Source: Bimastos eiseni
Taxonomy: Eukaryota; Annelida; Clitellata; Crassiclitellata; Lumbricidae
Assembly: GCA_959347315.1 (NCBI GenBank)
Contig: OY365810.1
Location: 11,654,513-11,718,512, forward strand
Direction: 5' to 3'
DNA length: 64,000 nucleotides
Of the stretch, positions 1-11,951 are shown in pieces. Numbering within the stretch: the first letter of the stretch is position 1; the number at the start of each line of letters is the position of its first letter. The notes under the pieces were generated by a model. The model was not told where the DNA came from and did not search any database. It saw only the letters and a list, made by a program, of their open reading frames with translations. The translations under genes were made by a program, and so were the position numbers.

Positions 1-13
1 CATCCTACCACGG

Positions 14-65
14 TAACTTGAAATCGATTTCAAGTTATCGGGATGTAACTTGAAATCGATTTCAA
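14..65. repeat. Tandem pair of ClaI-centred palindromes
   Basis: A perfect 24-bp palindrome (14-37), centred on ATCGAT with arms TAACTTGAA/TTCAAGTTA, is followed 9 bases later by a second, almost complete copy (47-65). No function is recognised. It may be the inner part of a fold-back element cut by the window start. Confidence 0.6.
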
Positions 66-379
66 AATACTCAAACTTATTGTCGTGGCAGGTCGGTCGG
101 GAGATGAGAGGGTAATGGACCAATCTGTGAATGGGCAGTGGTGAAAGCCGAAAGGAAGCTCAGAAGTCTCAAATCTTAACGACCAAAACCAAGGCAAAAA
201 TTGAATACTGGAATTATGATATAGGGAAGTTGGCGCAGGTGGTGAGAGAGATGTGAGAATGCAAACTTGAAATATTAGGGTTGATTGAGATGCGATGGAC
301 CTGCAGTGACAATATTTTGTCTGAATGAATAAGCATCTGCTACTCAGGTTGAGGCTTCAGTGACTTCGTAAGTTTCATT

Positions 380-735
380 TGTGCGAGATTTTTTTAACTA
401 TGCCATGTATGCATTGAGAAAATATTTATATGCCTTGAAGCGATGACATGGTTCTGTTTTAATCGTGCAAGATTTTCTGTAATTATACTATACCTGAAAA
501 AACTTTCATATGTTTTATAACACTTAAATTTTTGTTGTTATAATCATGCAAGATATTACTTAACTATGCTGTTGGTTGAGTAAACTGTTATGTGCTTTGA
601 ACCGATGACATGATTCAGCTTTTATATTGCAAGATTTTACTTAACTATGCCATGCTTGAAAAAGTTTTATTTGTTTTGTAAAGATGACATTGCTGTTTTA
701 ATCATACAAGATTTTATTTAACTATTCTATACGCT
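380..735. repeat. Degenerate tandem repeat, unit about 82 bp
   Basis: The phrase TGCAAGATTTTACTTAACTA recurs with changes near 381, 465, 546, 628 and 704, a spacing of 76-84 bp. Each copy is followed by a CTTGAAA...GATGACAT...TGTTTTAATC block. This gives about four and a half diverged copies. No coding potential is seen. The next 600 bases are AT-rich with no recognisable gene. Confidence 0.6.
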
Positions 736-1552
736 GAAACATAATACGGAGCTGTGCTATAAGTTAAAAAATTAGACAACATGACATAAAACTGTGCAAA
801 ATGTTGTTTACACATAGGTGCAATACCTAAAAATTGAAGTTTTGATAAGCCAGATTTTGACATAACCCGACAATGTGGACGCATTCTGAAACAGTACATA
901 CAATCATTATAATTTTAAAGAAAACGGGGGATCACATTCTCTTTTCATCGAAAGTTGAACTTGTCTCTTATCACAAAAACATCTTAAATGCGAATGAAAG
1001 ACGGAATTGAGGTATAGATGATCCTGCTGATAGTATTAAGATGTATTCTGTCGGCAATGACTTGTAATTATCCACGTTGTTGTTTGATCTGGTCTACGCA
1101 GTTAGCATTGGAGTTCCTACAACAAATTGGGTTGAAACTATAAAGCAAACTGAATCGCAGCATCAAATCATCATATTGTATTAAGTAACGTAAAATCGCT
1201 TAACCACAGCATCAACTCAGTCCCCTCGGGTTAACGGCGAACAAGTTGCAACCGTTAAGGTTGTGTTCACGAGAGCATATAAATGCAAACTGTGAGGCCA
1301 AATAGTTGTATTGTAGCGGTGTGCTTGTTCTCCAGTCGAAAGAATGGTTAAGTTTGGAATCACATCATTGAAGCATTTCTATGAACGTTTACAGAAGTGT
1401 GGAGTCTATGACTCCTTATCTTTTTCAACAGCGTTTTTATCTTATAGGGCAGTCAAAGCAATACACCGAGGGTTCTCAGAAAAGCAAGTGAATCGTCTGC
1501 CTCATTTCATTGTGAGATGCAGAGAAGACACTCATTTGCTATTTTCAATCAG

Positions 1553-1615
1553 AATCTATATAGCACCTCTTCCAGATTCCATGCAGAGGCGCCTCTTCTG
1601 GCCCAGGCTAAGAGA
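1553..1615 (-). repeat. L2/CR1-like LINE 3'-end fragment (stem-loop motif)
   Basis: TATATAGCACCTCT, then a 14-base loop, then AGAGGCGC matches the 3'-terminal block of the L2-like LINEs elsewhere in this window (13922, 16359, 23427). The arms pair except for one position. An open frame across 1344-1712 overlaps this block and is therefore probably not a gene. Confidence 0.5.
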
Positions 1616-2275
1616 GGGAATGCATAGTTCCTTGTGCTGCTTTCGAGCAGCAACGGAACTTGGAGCAGATAATTGTAGGGCGGTGGCGTATTGTCAACTG
1701 GATAATGATTAATGAAGCTCGCACAATATTGTTTTATTAACAACAGAAATTGATAGGCGTGGCCTCAAAGCAGCGTGGTCAAGTGAAAATGTAGGTAGGC
1801 CTGCCTATAGGCTCTACCTACGATCTGACGCTGGTATTGGTAATACTGCCCATTGACGCGACAGAAGAACATACAAAGTACTCTTAAATTCAATAGATCA
1901 TCGCGATGTGAAGCATGGAGCATACCAACATATAACAATTTCAGCTTACAAACAAATAGACCGCCGCTACGTTTTCACAGCAACAATCATCATACGAAGT
2001 GCACAGATATCAGCAAAGAAGATCAAATGTCCAAAATAAAGGTGTACATACGTGTACCATTGGCACAATTGTTAGCAGCGTCGCGCTTCTTGCGTCTGCG
2101 GCGGCTGTGCATAAGTACCAGCGTAGCTGTTTAGAGTGCTGTGTTCGATCTTACATCTAATTTCTATTTTTCCGGACTCGCGTCTATCTAGACACTCTTT
2201 TCAATTACATCTAAATCGGGATACCAGGTCAGATCATTCCAATTTTTACTTAAAACAACCACAGCCTTCTCCAGA

Positions 2276-2925
2276 TTGCCTCAGATTAATTTTCTAATTC
2301 TCCCGTCTGACCCAGTTTTCAAAGTGCCGTCTCTTGTTTCAATTTTCATCCCCTTTCTTCTCATCTGCTTTTCTCTAACCCCAATGAAAACTGACCTTCA
2401 CCTCTCTCGACCCAACGTTTCTCGCTACCTACCGCCACAGCACAGTACTCCTACCTCAACACCATTCCACCCGGACCATTGCTGCTCATCCGCCGTCCCA
2501 TAGGTCATCATTCTGTATTAACCTTCCGATAAATCTTATTCACCCTGATACTCTCTGGCGAAATTGAATTAAATCCTGGCCCCAACACACAATCCTCAGA
2601 CAACAAGATATTTCGTCTCTTTTCCCTCAACATTCGATCATTGCTAAACCAAAAAAATCTCCATCGACCTCTGTGACATCACCTTGTCCACTAGCCCACC
2701 AGACCTCATTGCTTTCCACATCGCAGATTCCTTACCTCGTGGCTACTCCCTTCATAACTTCCCTCACACGACCTCCTCCGCAAAGTCTTAAAAAAATTCT
2801 GGTGGCGGCTCTGCTTTCCTGGTCCACAAATTCTTCCAGTCACACCTTCCGATCATTCGAAGGCTCCTCCACAACGGTCAGACTCGACTCAGATCTCCTT
2901 ACAGTCTCAAACATCGAATATTAAC
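2276..2925 (+). pseudogene. L2/CR1-like LINE ORF2 5' part: 2A-like motif and endonuclease start
   Basis: A decayed non-LTR retrotransposon fragment. A hydrophobic run ending LSGEIELNPGP lies at 2551-2583, a 2A-like sequence (family consensus DxExNPGP). It is followed directly by the start of an AP-type endonuclease: FRLFSLNIRSLLN, then (one frame away) PPDLIAFHIADSLPRGYSLHNF, then a GGGSAFLV-type segment and a TTVRLDSDLLTVSNI segment. These normally sit in one reading frame, and at least two frameshifts and several stops break them. No reverse transcriptase follows. The proline/serine-rich stretch at 2276-2503 probably belongs to the region upstream of the 2A motif. Clade assignment is from recognised motif order only. 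Confidence 0.75.
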
Positions 2926-3149
2926 GGGTGTTACACCAAGTTGGCCATGAGTTAACCATCTCATGAAGTGCATGCCAATGGTGTTAACACTTTATATTAT
3001 AGTCTACATTAAAAAAAATTTTTTCTTCTGTTATGATAATGGGAAGACTCGGCGAACAGTTGCAAAAGCTGTCGCTAATATGCAGAGTATGCTTTGATTT
3101 CAATGCCTATAAAACTAGGGGTAAGACCGATATGTGTATGGAAATAAGA

Positions 3150-3345
3150 TAAATAAAAATTAATAAATAAACAAGATAAATAAATAAGATTAATAAATAA
3201 GATAGAGAAAAACGTTAATGGTTAAAAAATATGAAATAAGAAAAGAACCGATACGGTCAAAAAAGAACCTAAAAACTGAAAAGAAAACATATGGCCAACT
3301 AACTAACTAACCAACCAAATAACTAACTATGCATATATATACATG
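3150..3345. repeat. AT-rich simple repeats
   Basis: Imperfect (AAAT)n with AATAAATAAATAAACAAGAT blocks, then (CTAA)n/(CCAA)n around 3296-3330. Simple sequence with no gene. Confidence 0.7.
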
Positions 3346-3465
3346 TAAATAAATGTAAGTTAAATAATGATATAGGTGTTGTCGGAGACATGTGGGACCC
3401 TTCTGTTAAATATTACTGTATGAACAAGTGTTTCATTAATGGAATCAATAGCTGGGCAAACGAAA

Positions 3466-3560
3466 AAAAGACAAAAAAGAAAGACAAAGGAAAGAAAGAC
3501 AAAAGAAAGAAAGACAAAAGAAAGAAAGACAAGAGAAAGAAGACAAAAGAAAGAAAACGG
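3466..3560 (+). repeat. AAGAAAGACAAA tandem repeat
   Basis: A purine-only repeat of about 14 bp (AAGAAAGACAAAAG with variants), roughly six copies. It creates a Lys/Asp/Arg-rich open frame (3390-3599) of the KDKRKK type. That frame is a by-product of simple sequence, not a recognised protein. Confidence 0.8.
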
Positions 3561-3801
3561 CTGAAAACTATGTATGACATTGAACTAATACGTAAATAAC
3601 TTTGAAGACGTTGACAGCCTATAATGCTATAGGATGTCGTTAAACTCTGATATATTAATAATATGTATAATATTGTATGTGGCTAACAGCTGGTGAGAAT
3701 AAATGTTCACAAGCGACTTTTTTTATGATAAATTTGAGTGACATTGGACAATTAGAGTTGCTGTAATTGAATAACAGCAAATAAATATATATTTTTATAC
3801 A

Positions 3802-4580
3802 ATTCATTCATTCATTACGAAGACTTACATAGTGCCTCTTCAAGACTACCACTCAGTTTTAAGGCGAGAATAAAAAGAGTCTGATTAGACCCTTGGCGAC
3901 AAACGCAACGCCAACGGGAGCGCGTTCCAGGGCGAGGGGCCAACCACTGAGAAGGCACGATGGTTGTACTGCAAATGGGATAATGAGCAGGCCTCGCTCA
4001 GTAGAGCGGAGAGAGCAGCTACCCGATACACTCAAAGTAGAGTAACAGAGATCGCGAAGATAAGCAGGGGCGAGACCTTGCAAGAACCGCCATACCAAAG
4101 GGATGATACGGTACGAGATTCGCTGCTGGAGGGGGAGCCAGTGGAGCACATCCAGCATATATTTAGCTGGAGACATGGCCAAATTTCGGAATGCGCCCGA
4201 CAAGATGTGCAGCAGCACGCAGGACCCGCTCCAGGCACCGCAACCGCCCAGCTGGAAGGCCTGCATAGAGTGAGCAACAGTAATTCAGTCGAGCTGTGAT
4301 GAAATCATGAACAAGAGTAGCTGTGGCGTCCGAAGTAGCAGGTGGTATGAATCACGGCAAAGACGGTGAATTTGAGAAGCAAAGGTGTGCTCTTGATTCA
4401 ACGTAACTCCAAGGCCCCGGACAACAGAAAAAAATGCAAAGAGGGGGAAATCAGCAGTAATGGCAGTTAAATCAAGCTTTTGTCGAGTGCCCAGCCAGAT
4501 AACTTGGTTTTCTTTGGGGGGGAGGGAAGATTGAGTTGGAGGCGGTTTGACGCCATCCAAGTCTCGAGGGCATCCAGCGT
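3802..4580 (-). pseudogene. L2/CR1-like LINE, 3' end of reverse transcriptase ORF
   Basis: On the minus strand, two frames together give the C-terminal part of an L2/CR1-type polymerase: a NQVIWLGTRQKLDLTA segment, then VRGLGVTLNQEHTFASQI and LCRDSYHLL (thumb region), then DVLHWLPLQQRISYRI, GLAPAYLRDLC and a final RSTERGLL...-type block. The order and spacing fit the family and at least one frameshift separates the halves. The 3' side (3802-3830) ends in ATGAATGAATGAAT on the coding strand, the short tandem tail typical of L2/CR1 insertions. The 5' part is missing, as expected of 5' truncation. Confidence 0.8.
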
Positions 4581-4899
4581 TTGATTCATTGCCCGAACAG
4601 CAGTGGAGGCATTAGAAGCCATGCAATGTAAGTAGGCTCACATTGATACCTAGTGATCTACGGATACATACGATCTTTGGGTGGGAAAATATGGTTGTGT
4701 GATGTTGGTCTAAATTGGTGTATGAAGTATGGCTGAGTGGAGGTAGGTGAAGATCATGCTTGGGGTCATGTGAAATGGAGAAAATAAGTTTGACACTTGC
4801 TATGTTTGCAAGTTCAGACGGTGTTGGAAAGGATTGTTCTGCGTAAACTAGACGTGTGGCTCTTATTAAGATTTTTTCCAAAAGTTATTTATCGGAAGC

Positions 4900-7380
4900 T
4901 AGGGTTAGACCCCATCAGGATGGGGTGGCAAAAAACAGTTTAGCAATGGTAATGTATTTGGTTAAGTTATGAATGGAAGGGAACGAATAACGATGAGTTT
5001 TGAGATTTCATACTTCTCGTATGAATAGGCTTCGTCAGAAAATTTAAGTTGTTTTCTCAAGTGAACTGTTGAACAACCTACTTACTGTCACAGTAGGCCT
5101 GTGTTATTTAACCGTTTCATTAGACATTGATCCATCCGTATTGTCGCGACTGTACGCCACTTGAATTTCGTAGCAAATTTGAATATTGATCGTGCATGGT
5201 TCACTACGCATTATTGTTCATCGATAATTTTGAACATCGGTTCATCGCACTATTGATAAAATTTACAGACTTGACCTATATGTAGACGCGTCAAATTCTT
5301 TATCTGGGATTCGTCGCTCATAAGTTTTACAGTGGAAAACAGACCTACAACTAGATGCTCTGAAGGTAATTGTATTGGTTGACATTTGTGTAGCGCTGTT
5401 TGTCCTAACCTACAATCATAATTATATTAAACAACTGTCAAAGAAAAAGTGTCATGATTCTGACAACATTCCTTAGGCCTACCTCTGCATTTCATGCATT
5501 AATCGGGTAAAGTTGAAAATACGATTGATTGCAATTATTTGGTTTTCGAAGGCAATTGACCTTTGTAATTGTACATATAACTGTAATTAAACTTTTATAT
5601 AGCGCCATTCAGAGATCTACCGGTGTCACCGACTTAAGTTAGTGCTGTCTCTAACAACTCAAATTAGATGATTTTCAGGCGTTTCCGAAACAGGTTAAGA
5701 TGTAGGCAGGTGACTCAAGCTTTTCGAAGGTGTCACGATTCGCCACCAGGTGGTTATATATTATGACGTCACACATTTAACTTTTCAATAACAAATGACA
5801 TTGTACTTCTCATCGTTGCCTGTATCAGTGTTTTTGATTGTCTTCACTCTTCATGTTGTATAATGTGTTTTTAATATATAAAGATTCTTCTCTTTTCCAA
5901 CAGAAATATTAAGCGTCGACACTGAAGAGGAGACAAAATTCTGAACTTTCAGACATTTTGGCGACACATCTGTCCGAATCCACAGTCACTGGGATCAGAA
6001 TGAGACAGCAGATAAAGAACAGGCTTTGTACAAATGTCTGCAGGACATCAGGTTCCTACAAACTATGTTCCCCGCGTTAAAGATCGCTGTAATGCAAACA
6101 AATGCGCCTGCAATCCTGTCTAGAAATAAGGAGCTTATTGAATATCCACACACACCAGAAAGATCGGAAACAATTGGAGAAGGTAATGTAGCAGTGGTTT
6201 AGCGAGGAAATGTGCAGCCTGGGGCTAAGATTTAAAATACCGCCTCTGTCTATTATTTCCATCACTTTATTCTTGTGCATACCCCGGTATATACACCAAG
6301 GAGGAGATAGGCATAAGATGTTGTTCTGAGTGTTTTCATTATAAACATTTTGATTATTCTATTCAGTGTTCAATTCATTATACAGTTAGTGTCAGCAATA
6401 GCATGCACTTTCAAAATTAAAACTGTTTGACTAATTAAAAATGCGTTATCATTTGATATAAAAATAAGAAAATAGGATAAGATAGTATTAATTAAGAAAT
6501 AAACCATTTATAAAGCAAATAATAAGCAAGCCTCACAATAAAGTTGCTAAACGTCTTGCAAGCTAGATCGAAAATTATAAAGTTCAAAAACATTAAAATA
6601 ACTAAAAATTTATTATTTCTCTCTACATATTGACAAGAAAATATTGAATAATATCATTTAATTATGCTATAATTATAGTAATTAGAATAGACTAGTAACT
6701 GATAATTTATCATACAGATTGTATGGATATGGTACGGTTTCATACTTTCATTCCCACTAAACTAAAATATTGAACAACATGGATATACATGTAGGCTGTA
6801 GGCACTTGCCAATGGGCAGTCATATTTCCTGGATACTTCCGCTACTAAACGCAGACAATTTAATCTAATAAACGTACAAAAAGTAAAAATTCACAGAATA
6901 AATGAATATTTTTTAGTTATAACTAAAATTAGTGTAAACATATTTGGCCGGTAAGTTGAAATCATAGGCCAAAGCCTTTCACACCACATATTATACACCC
7001 CTATAGTAGTAGTAATCGAAATCTCCAGACTTCTAAAGCGTCACTTGAAAGCTATGCGCAGGGCACCAGCTTTTTCAGGAGCGCTGCATCGAATCGAAAG
7101 GGTTGTCCAAATGATAGTAAGTGGGAGGTCAGAGTTCAGTTTCCATTAGGTCAGCATGGAGGCAGAGTAGCTGTTAAGGAGGGCATCGCTTTCATCGAGG
7201 AGTGACAGATGTCAAGTAATGAGTCTGGGTAAGAGTTATTGAAAAGGTGAGATTTAAGTTTAGAATGAAATGCCCGAAACACTCTATGTCTTAGACATTG
7301 TTTCGTTTATAGAACTATGTGTTTCCCCATAAATACTAAAATAGAAGTGTGTTTACGTCACAGAAAAGTCGGCCTGCTAT
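4900..7380. other. No supported gene
   Basis: About 2.5 kb of AT-rich DNA with only short chance open frames. At 5596-5620, TATATAGCGCC followed by ATTCAGAG looks like an L2-type 3'-end motif with its loop deleted. Nothing else is recognised. Confidence 0.5.
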
Positions 7381-7387
7381 TGGTCAA

Positions 7388-7482
7388 ATAAGTCGTGCGC
7401 ACGACTTAATAAGTCGTTCGAACGAGTTATTGAGTCGTTCGAACGACTTATTAAGTCGTTCGAACGACTTATTAAGTCGAGG
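7388..7482. repeat. Array of palindromes centred on TTCGAA
   Basis: Four consecutive copies of AAGTCGTTCGAACGACTT (first copy AAGTCGTGCGCACGACTT), joined by ATTA-type spacers. Each copy is itself self-complementary, so the block can fold at several registers. It resembles a fold-back or satellite-like end. The host element could not be delimited. Confidence 0.75.
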
Positions 7483-7899
7483 GAACGAGATAAAATATTC
7501 TTCTTTCATGTCCCTTTAGGGGCTCCGTAGGATAATACGGCAAAGTTTTCAGGAATAAAGTTTTTTGATAGTACAAAAAGAAATTCATAAATTAGTTATT
7601 AGAATCTAGTTTTTTATGTGCCCGGTGCAGTAAGTACCTGACACCTAATTTTCTCACATCTTGCAGCTTATGCAACGGGTGGGGGCGATCTTTTATAGAC
7701 GATTGACTAGGGCGCCAAATTACCTAAGGACTGCTCTGATGTCTATAACCACTGGGTGCCATTTGATCATGACGATGGTACTTCGGTATATTGTGTGTTA
7801 GTTTTAAGTCGAGAAAAAGCTATAAAAAAGCATTTTGTCAGGTTTAGACAAGAGCAAAAAAAATCTTGAAGAATGCAACTTATGCAACAATATTTTTTA

Positions 7900-7985
7900 G
7901 TTTACTTTTTTACCGAAAATGCCGCCCATAGGACAAGTGCTGCCTGGGGCGTTTCGCCCCACTCGCCCCCCTCGCTACGCCACTG
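7900..7985. mobile_element. hAT-type element terminus (solo end)
   Basis: GGGGCGTTTCGCCCCACTCG followed by CCCCCTCGCTACGCCACTG (ending 7985) has the look of a hAT right end, reverse complement CAGTGGCGTAGCGAGGGGG. A similar left end lies at 53127. No matching opposite end or 8-bp duplication was found nearby, so only one terminus is supported. Confidence 0.45.
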
Positions 7986-8599
7986 TACTGCTGGTACAGA
8001 TATCGTACTAAGTATAAAAGACTGTACAGACAATAGCTGTGAATCAACAACTGCAGAATCCAGGATTGAAGAACAGGAACTAAGAGACACCAGTCAACAG
8101 TCGGCATCTGAAGATAAGGAAGAGACGCTGAAAAATCTCTTCAAATGGCTGAGAGAGTATGTATGCAATGGCTAACTGCTGGTCATTAGAGTGTACTGTC
8201 CTAATCTAGATTGTGTTCCCCAAATACCAAGCAAAGCTAAGATAAACAATTTGAATCTTTTACCTCGCGTTTTACACACCATAGACAAGAATAAGACACC
8301 TTAATGCAAAACTACTGTAGCGCAAAGTTAACCAATTCCTAATGACTTCCTCACGTATTGCATACGGCTTTCAGGTATAGACGATAACAATCTGGTAAAT
8401 TTCTAAGCTGACGCTCCCGAGGTATATTGCCAATCGTGGAACCTGTTTTATCAGCTAACCAGAACTGTGAGACATATCACAGCTATATCGTTGAACAATC
8501 GGTTAATTACTAAGCGTCATTCATTATTTATACTGTAGCACCACTGTCTTCATTCACTCATTTCGAGAGTTTATATAGTATCTAAATCGGTCAATTTTT

Positions 8600-8900
8600 A
8601 TCTTGGTTATGTTATAGTTTCCTTTTATTTATTTAATTTTACCCTCCCATATTTCCCGAATTTTATTATATACCAGTTTCTGCAGTTCCTGGTTTTGCAG
8701 GATGTTTTTTATGCTGCACTCCACTTTTAGTGCGGCGCACCGCTGTCGTATTATGCTGCTGATGTTGCCTCTGGAGCAGCCCAAGAGGAGGTGGTCTATT
8801 GTGTCAGGTACTTTGCAGTTCTCACAGGTCCCGTCAAGCCAGGTAAGCTGCATCTTGGTCGGGTTTAGCCGCAGGCCATTTGAAGACATCCAAGCCTGAC
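8600..8900 (-). pseudogene. Chimeric LINE remnant (RT piece joined to zinc-knuckle tail)
   Basis: One minus-strand frame starts with MSSNGLRLNPTKMQLTWLDG, the L2/CR1 polymerase motif that follows the catalytic region. It then passes at once into CENCKVPDTIDHLLLGC, a CxxC...HxxxxC knuckle typical of the C-terminal tail of other LINE polymerases, and ends EIWEGKIK. These two segments should be hundreds of residues apart or in different families. The join (near 8829) therefore marks a deletion or a nested insertion. Confidence 0.6.
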
Positions 8901-9313
8901 GGGTCTCAGTGGCTTAGCTAATTGTATCCACAGCCAAAGTCCCCTAGTGTGTGGCAAAATAAATAACAGTTCGCTAGATGCATCTACGCTAGACGCGGTG
9001 CAGTTTGCCGACGTCGTCAAAATGAAATATAATAACTACATGATTCTGGAACACCAAAGCATAGAAAATTATAACAAAGAAAAAATAACAAAGAATACTA
9101 CAAAACGACGTTTAAATCCACCAAAAAACGCCAACATTTCTTGAATAATTGATATACCTTATTCTATCCATTGTGATCATTTCTACAAGCATATGTCTAC
9201 CAGCATTGCTGACTTGGTAGTACCTCTGCTCGCGGCAGCAGGTGTTCTTGGCCAATCTGACGCTGATGACATCCAGGCCTATCATCCCCCCCCCGTATGT
9301 CCACTGTCTAGCG

Positions 9314-11951
9314 CAGCGGTTTTCAACCGGTGGTACGCGTACCCCTAGGGGTACGCCAGCTGTTGCCAAGGGGTACGCAAGAAAAAATATTATAAAAAAA
9401 TATTTTTGCAAAAACAGATAAAACAAATACTTTCTTGCTATTATTTTAATCCATGTTTAGCTATTCTATGTTTTTCATAAAATTACGTCACAGTTTCATG
9501 ATACATATAAATAAAATAAATACTTTCTCGCTAACATTTTAATTCTTGTTTAGCTATTCTAGGTTTTTCACAAAATAACGTCACAGCTTCGTCATGGATT
9601 TAAATAAAATAAATAATTAAAAATTAAATAAGAAACAATATAGAATTTTAGATTTAAAGTTTTAAACTGTCAAATTATAGAAAAAAATATTGTAAAATAA
9701 ATTAATTAAATACCATGGATAGATGGCTCAAACAACAACCATTAAAAAGAAAGTTATCCTCTGACATCGCTACAGTAAGCAGCGAAACAACAGAGACAGT
9801 CACTGCAAACGTCCGTGCAGATTCAGACTCCGATGAGGAAAATCAAAAACTTAGGAAGGTTAGGCGATATGATGAGAATTATTTGTCTTTTGGATTCTCA
9901 TGGTGTGGTGAAGAAAAAGAACCGAAACCCCAGTGTGTCATATGTAATGAAAAATTATCAAATCATTCGATGAAGCCTTCATTACTTCAACGTCACTTCA
10001 ATACAAAACATGCTCTTCTCAAAGATAAACCACTCGAATTTTTTAAAAGGAAAGAAGTTGAATTGAAACACGGTAAGAGCACATTAAAATCATTCACAAC
10101 GGCTAACTCACAAGCTTTAACGGCGTCTTATTTGGTAAGCCTGAGAATTGCTAAAACTGGGAAACCACACACTATTGGGGAGAGTCTTATATTGCCTGCA
10201 GCTAAAGATATTGTGTCATCCATTCTAGGACAAGCTGCTGCCAAAAAACTTGATGTCGTTCCCTTGTCAGACAATACGGTTTCTCGAAGAATTCATGATT
10301 TAGCATCACAAGTAAAAACAATTCTTATTAAAAGAATCAAGCAAAGCAAATATTTTGCAATTCAGCTGGATGAAAGCACCGACGTTACAAATTTTGCACA
10401 GCTTATGATGTATGTCAGGTATGAATTTGAACAGTCAGTTGAAGAAGAATTTTTGTTTTGTGAGCCTTTATCTGGGCGGACAACAGCGACAGAAATATTT
10501 AAGAAAGTTGATGATTTCATGACTTCGAATGAAATAAATTGGCAAAATTGTGTTGGTGTTTGTTCCGACGGTGCAGCTGCGATGACTGGCAAACACGGGG
10601 GAGTTTTAACACAAATTAAACAAGTTGCACCACAAGCAAAGTTCATACATTGCAGTATCCACCGTGAAGCTCTTGCTACCAAAGCCATGCCCACCAGTTT
10701 AAAAACTGTTTTGGACCAATCTGTAAAAGTTGTTAATTTTATAAAAGCTCGGGCTCTCAACTCTCGATTGTTTTCAATAATGTGCAATGAAATGGGGAGT
10801 GACCATAAAAAGCTTCTTTTGCACACAGAAGTAAGATGGTTGTCACGTGGAAAAGTGTTATCTCGACTTTTTGAACTTCGCTCAGAAGTTCAAATATTTC
10901 TCACAGACAGTGAATTTCAAACAGCTGATTTATTTCTCAATGAGTTATGGTTAATGAGGTTGGCGTATTTAGCGGACATTTTTGGTAAACTGAACGAGTT
11001 AAATTCTAGCATGCAAGGACGAAATAGAACTCCATTTGTTGTGGCTGACAAAATAAATGCAACAATTAAGAAGCTTCAGTTCATGTTGTCAGATGTTGAA
11101 CAACTTAAAGTAACTGCATTTCAATCACTGCAAACTTTCTTGACAGAGAACGAACTTCGACTGCATCCTGACATGGTTGAAGATATTAAGAAACATTGTT
11201 CTCAAATTAATTTCAAATTTTCAGACCTACTTTCCTGAACAGTTTGATGACAAGAGTTGGATACGAAATCCTTTTTCCGAAGTTGCATTGCCAGCTGATT
11301 TTTCTGTCCAGGAAAGAGATCAATTCATTGAACTTTCATGTGATGGTGGATTAAAAAGCGAATTCAACAAGGACTTTTTGAGTGATTTTTGGCTTAAAAG
11401 AAGAGCAGAATATGGATTGATTTCCGACAGAGCTTTGAAATGTTTGATCCCTTTCAGTACGTCATATCTCTGTGAAACTGGATTTTCTGCAATGCTTGCA
11501 ATTAAAAACAAATACAGATCGAAACTTGAACTTGAGCCAGACTTACGTCTAAAATTGACATTAATAAAGCCTGATATTGCAGACTTGTGCAAATCCAAGC
11601 AAGCCCAGTGCTCGCATTAAAATGATTAAACTTCCATTTGACTGATTAGTTAGCGGCTATTTGCATGCTATTCGAAAATATTAAAAATAAAATAACAAAA
11701 TTTTCAATTAAACTGATTTTATTTGTGTGCAACAATAATAATTTCAATATAATTATAATATATTTAGCAAAATTCATATGATATCAACTTATGAATATAG
11801 GATTTCTTTAATATATAGGAGGATAGAACCAATTAACTAAAAGTTGTCAAGTAAATAAAAAACGTTGTGAAAAGTTTTTTTCTGATGGGGTACCCACCCA
11901 AATAAAATTTTAGTTTGGGGGTACAACAAAAAAAAAGGTTGGGAACCGCTG
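9314..11951 (+). mobile_element. hAT-superfamily DNA transposon, nearly complete
   Basis: The left end is CAGCGGTTTTCAACCGG (9314). The right end is GGTTGGGAACCGCTG (to 11951), an imperfect terminal inverted repeat of the common CAGCGGTTCTCAACC type. Both ends carry a subterminal GGGGTACG/GGGTAC block. The element is bordered by an exact 8-bp target duplication GTCTAGCG (9306-9313 and 11952-11959), the hallmark of hAT. Length is 2638 bp. It holds one intronless transposase gene with a single visible frameshift. It sits inside the right arm of an older inverted-repeat element. Confidence 0.92.
9715..11620 (+). pseudogene. hAT transposase (BED finger, ZBED5/SCAND3-like), one frameshift
   Basis: Would cut and paste the surrounding element. 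The start (MDRWLKQQ) follows an AT-rich leader. A BED-type zinc finger is visible (CVICNEKL...LLQRHFNTKH, residues about 74-101). The catalytic RNase H-like fold follows, with FAIQLDESTDVTNFAQL (first Asp), CSDGAAAMTGKHGGVL (second Asp), FIHCSIHREALATK and LLHTEVRWLSRGKVL. A C-terminal dimerisation block, FSTSYLCETGFSAMLAIKNKYRSKL, lies at 11451-11520. The first frame runs to 11238 and the rest is in another frame (to 11620). The switch maps to a T run near 11216-11221 and looks like a one-base insertion. About 635 codons in total matches the family length. It closely resembles ZBED5/SCAND3-type proteins, some of which are domesticated in vertebrates; here the gene is still inside its transposon. 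Confidence 0.9.

Noticed and set aside
1344..1712. 122-codon open frame
   Set aside because: It overlaps an L2-like 3'-end motif and shows no protein motif; support is insufficient for a gene.
3390..3599. Lys/Asp-rich open frame (KDKRKK repeats)
   Set aside because: It is entirely produced by a purine tandem repeat; no start context or family resemblance.
10362..10826. 154-codon minus-strand frame
   Set aside because: It is antisense to the conserved catalytic part of the hAT transposase, so it is a shadow.
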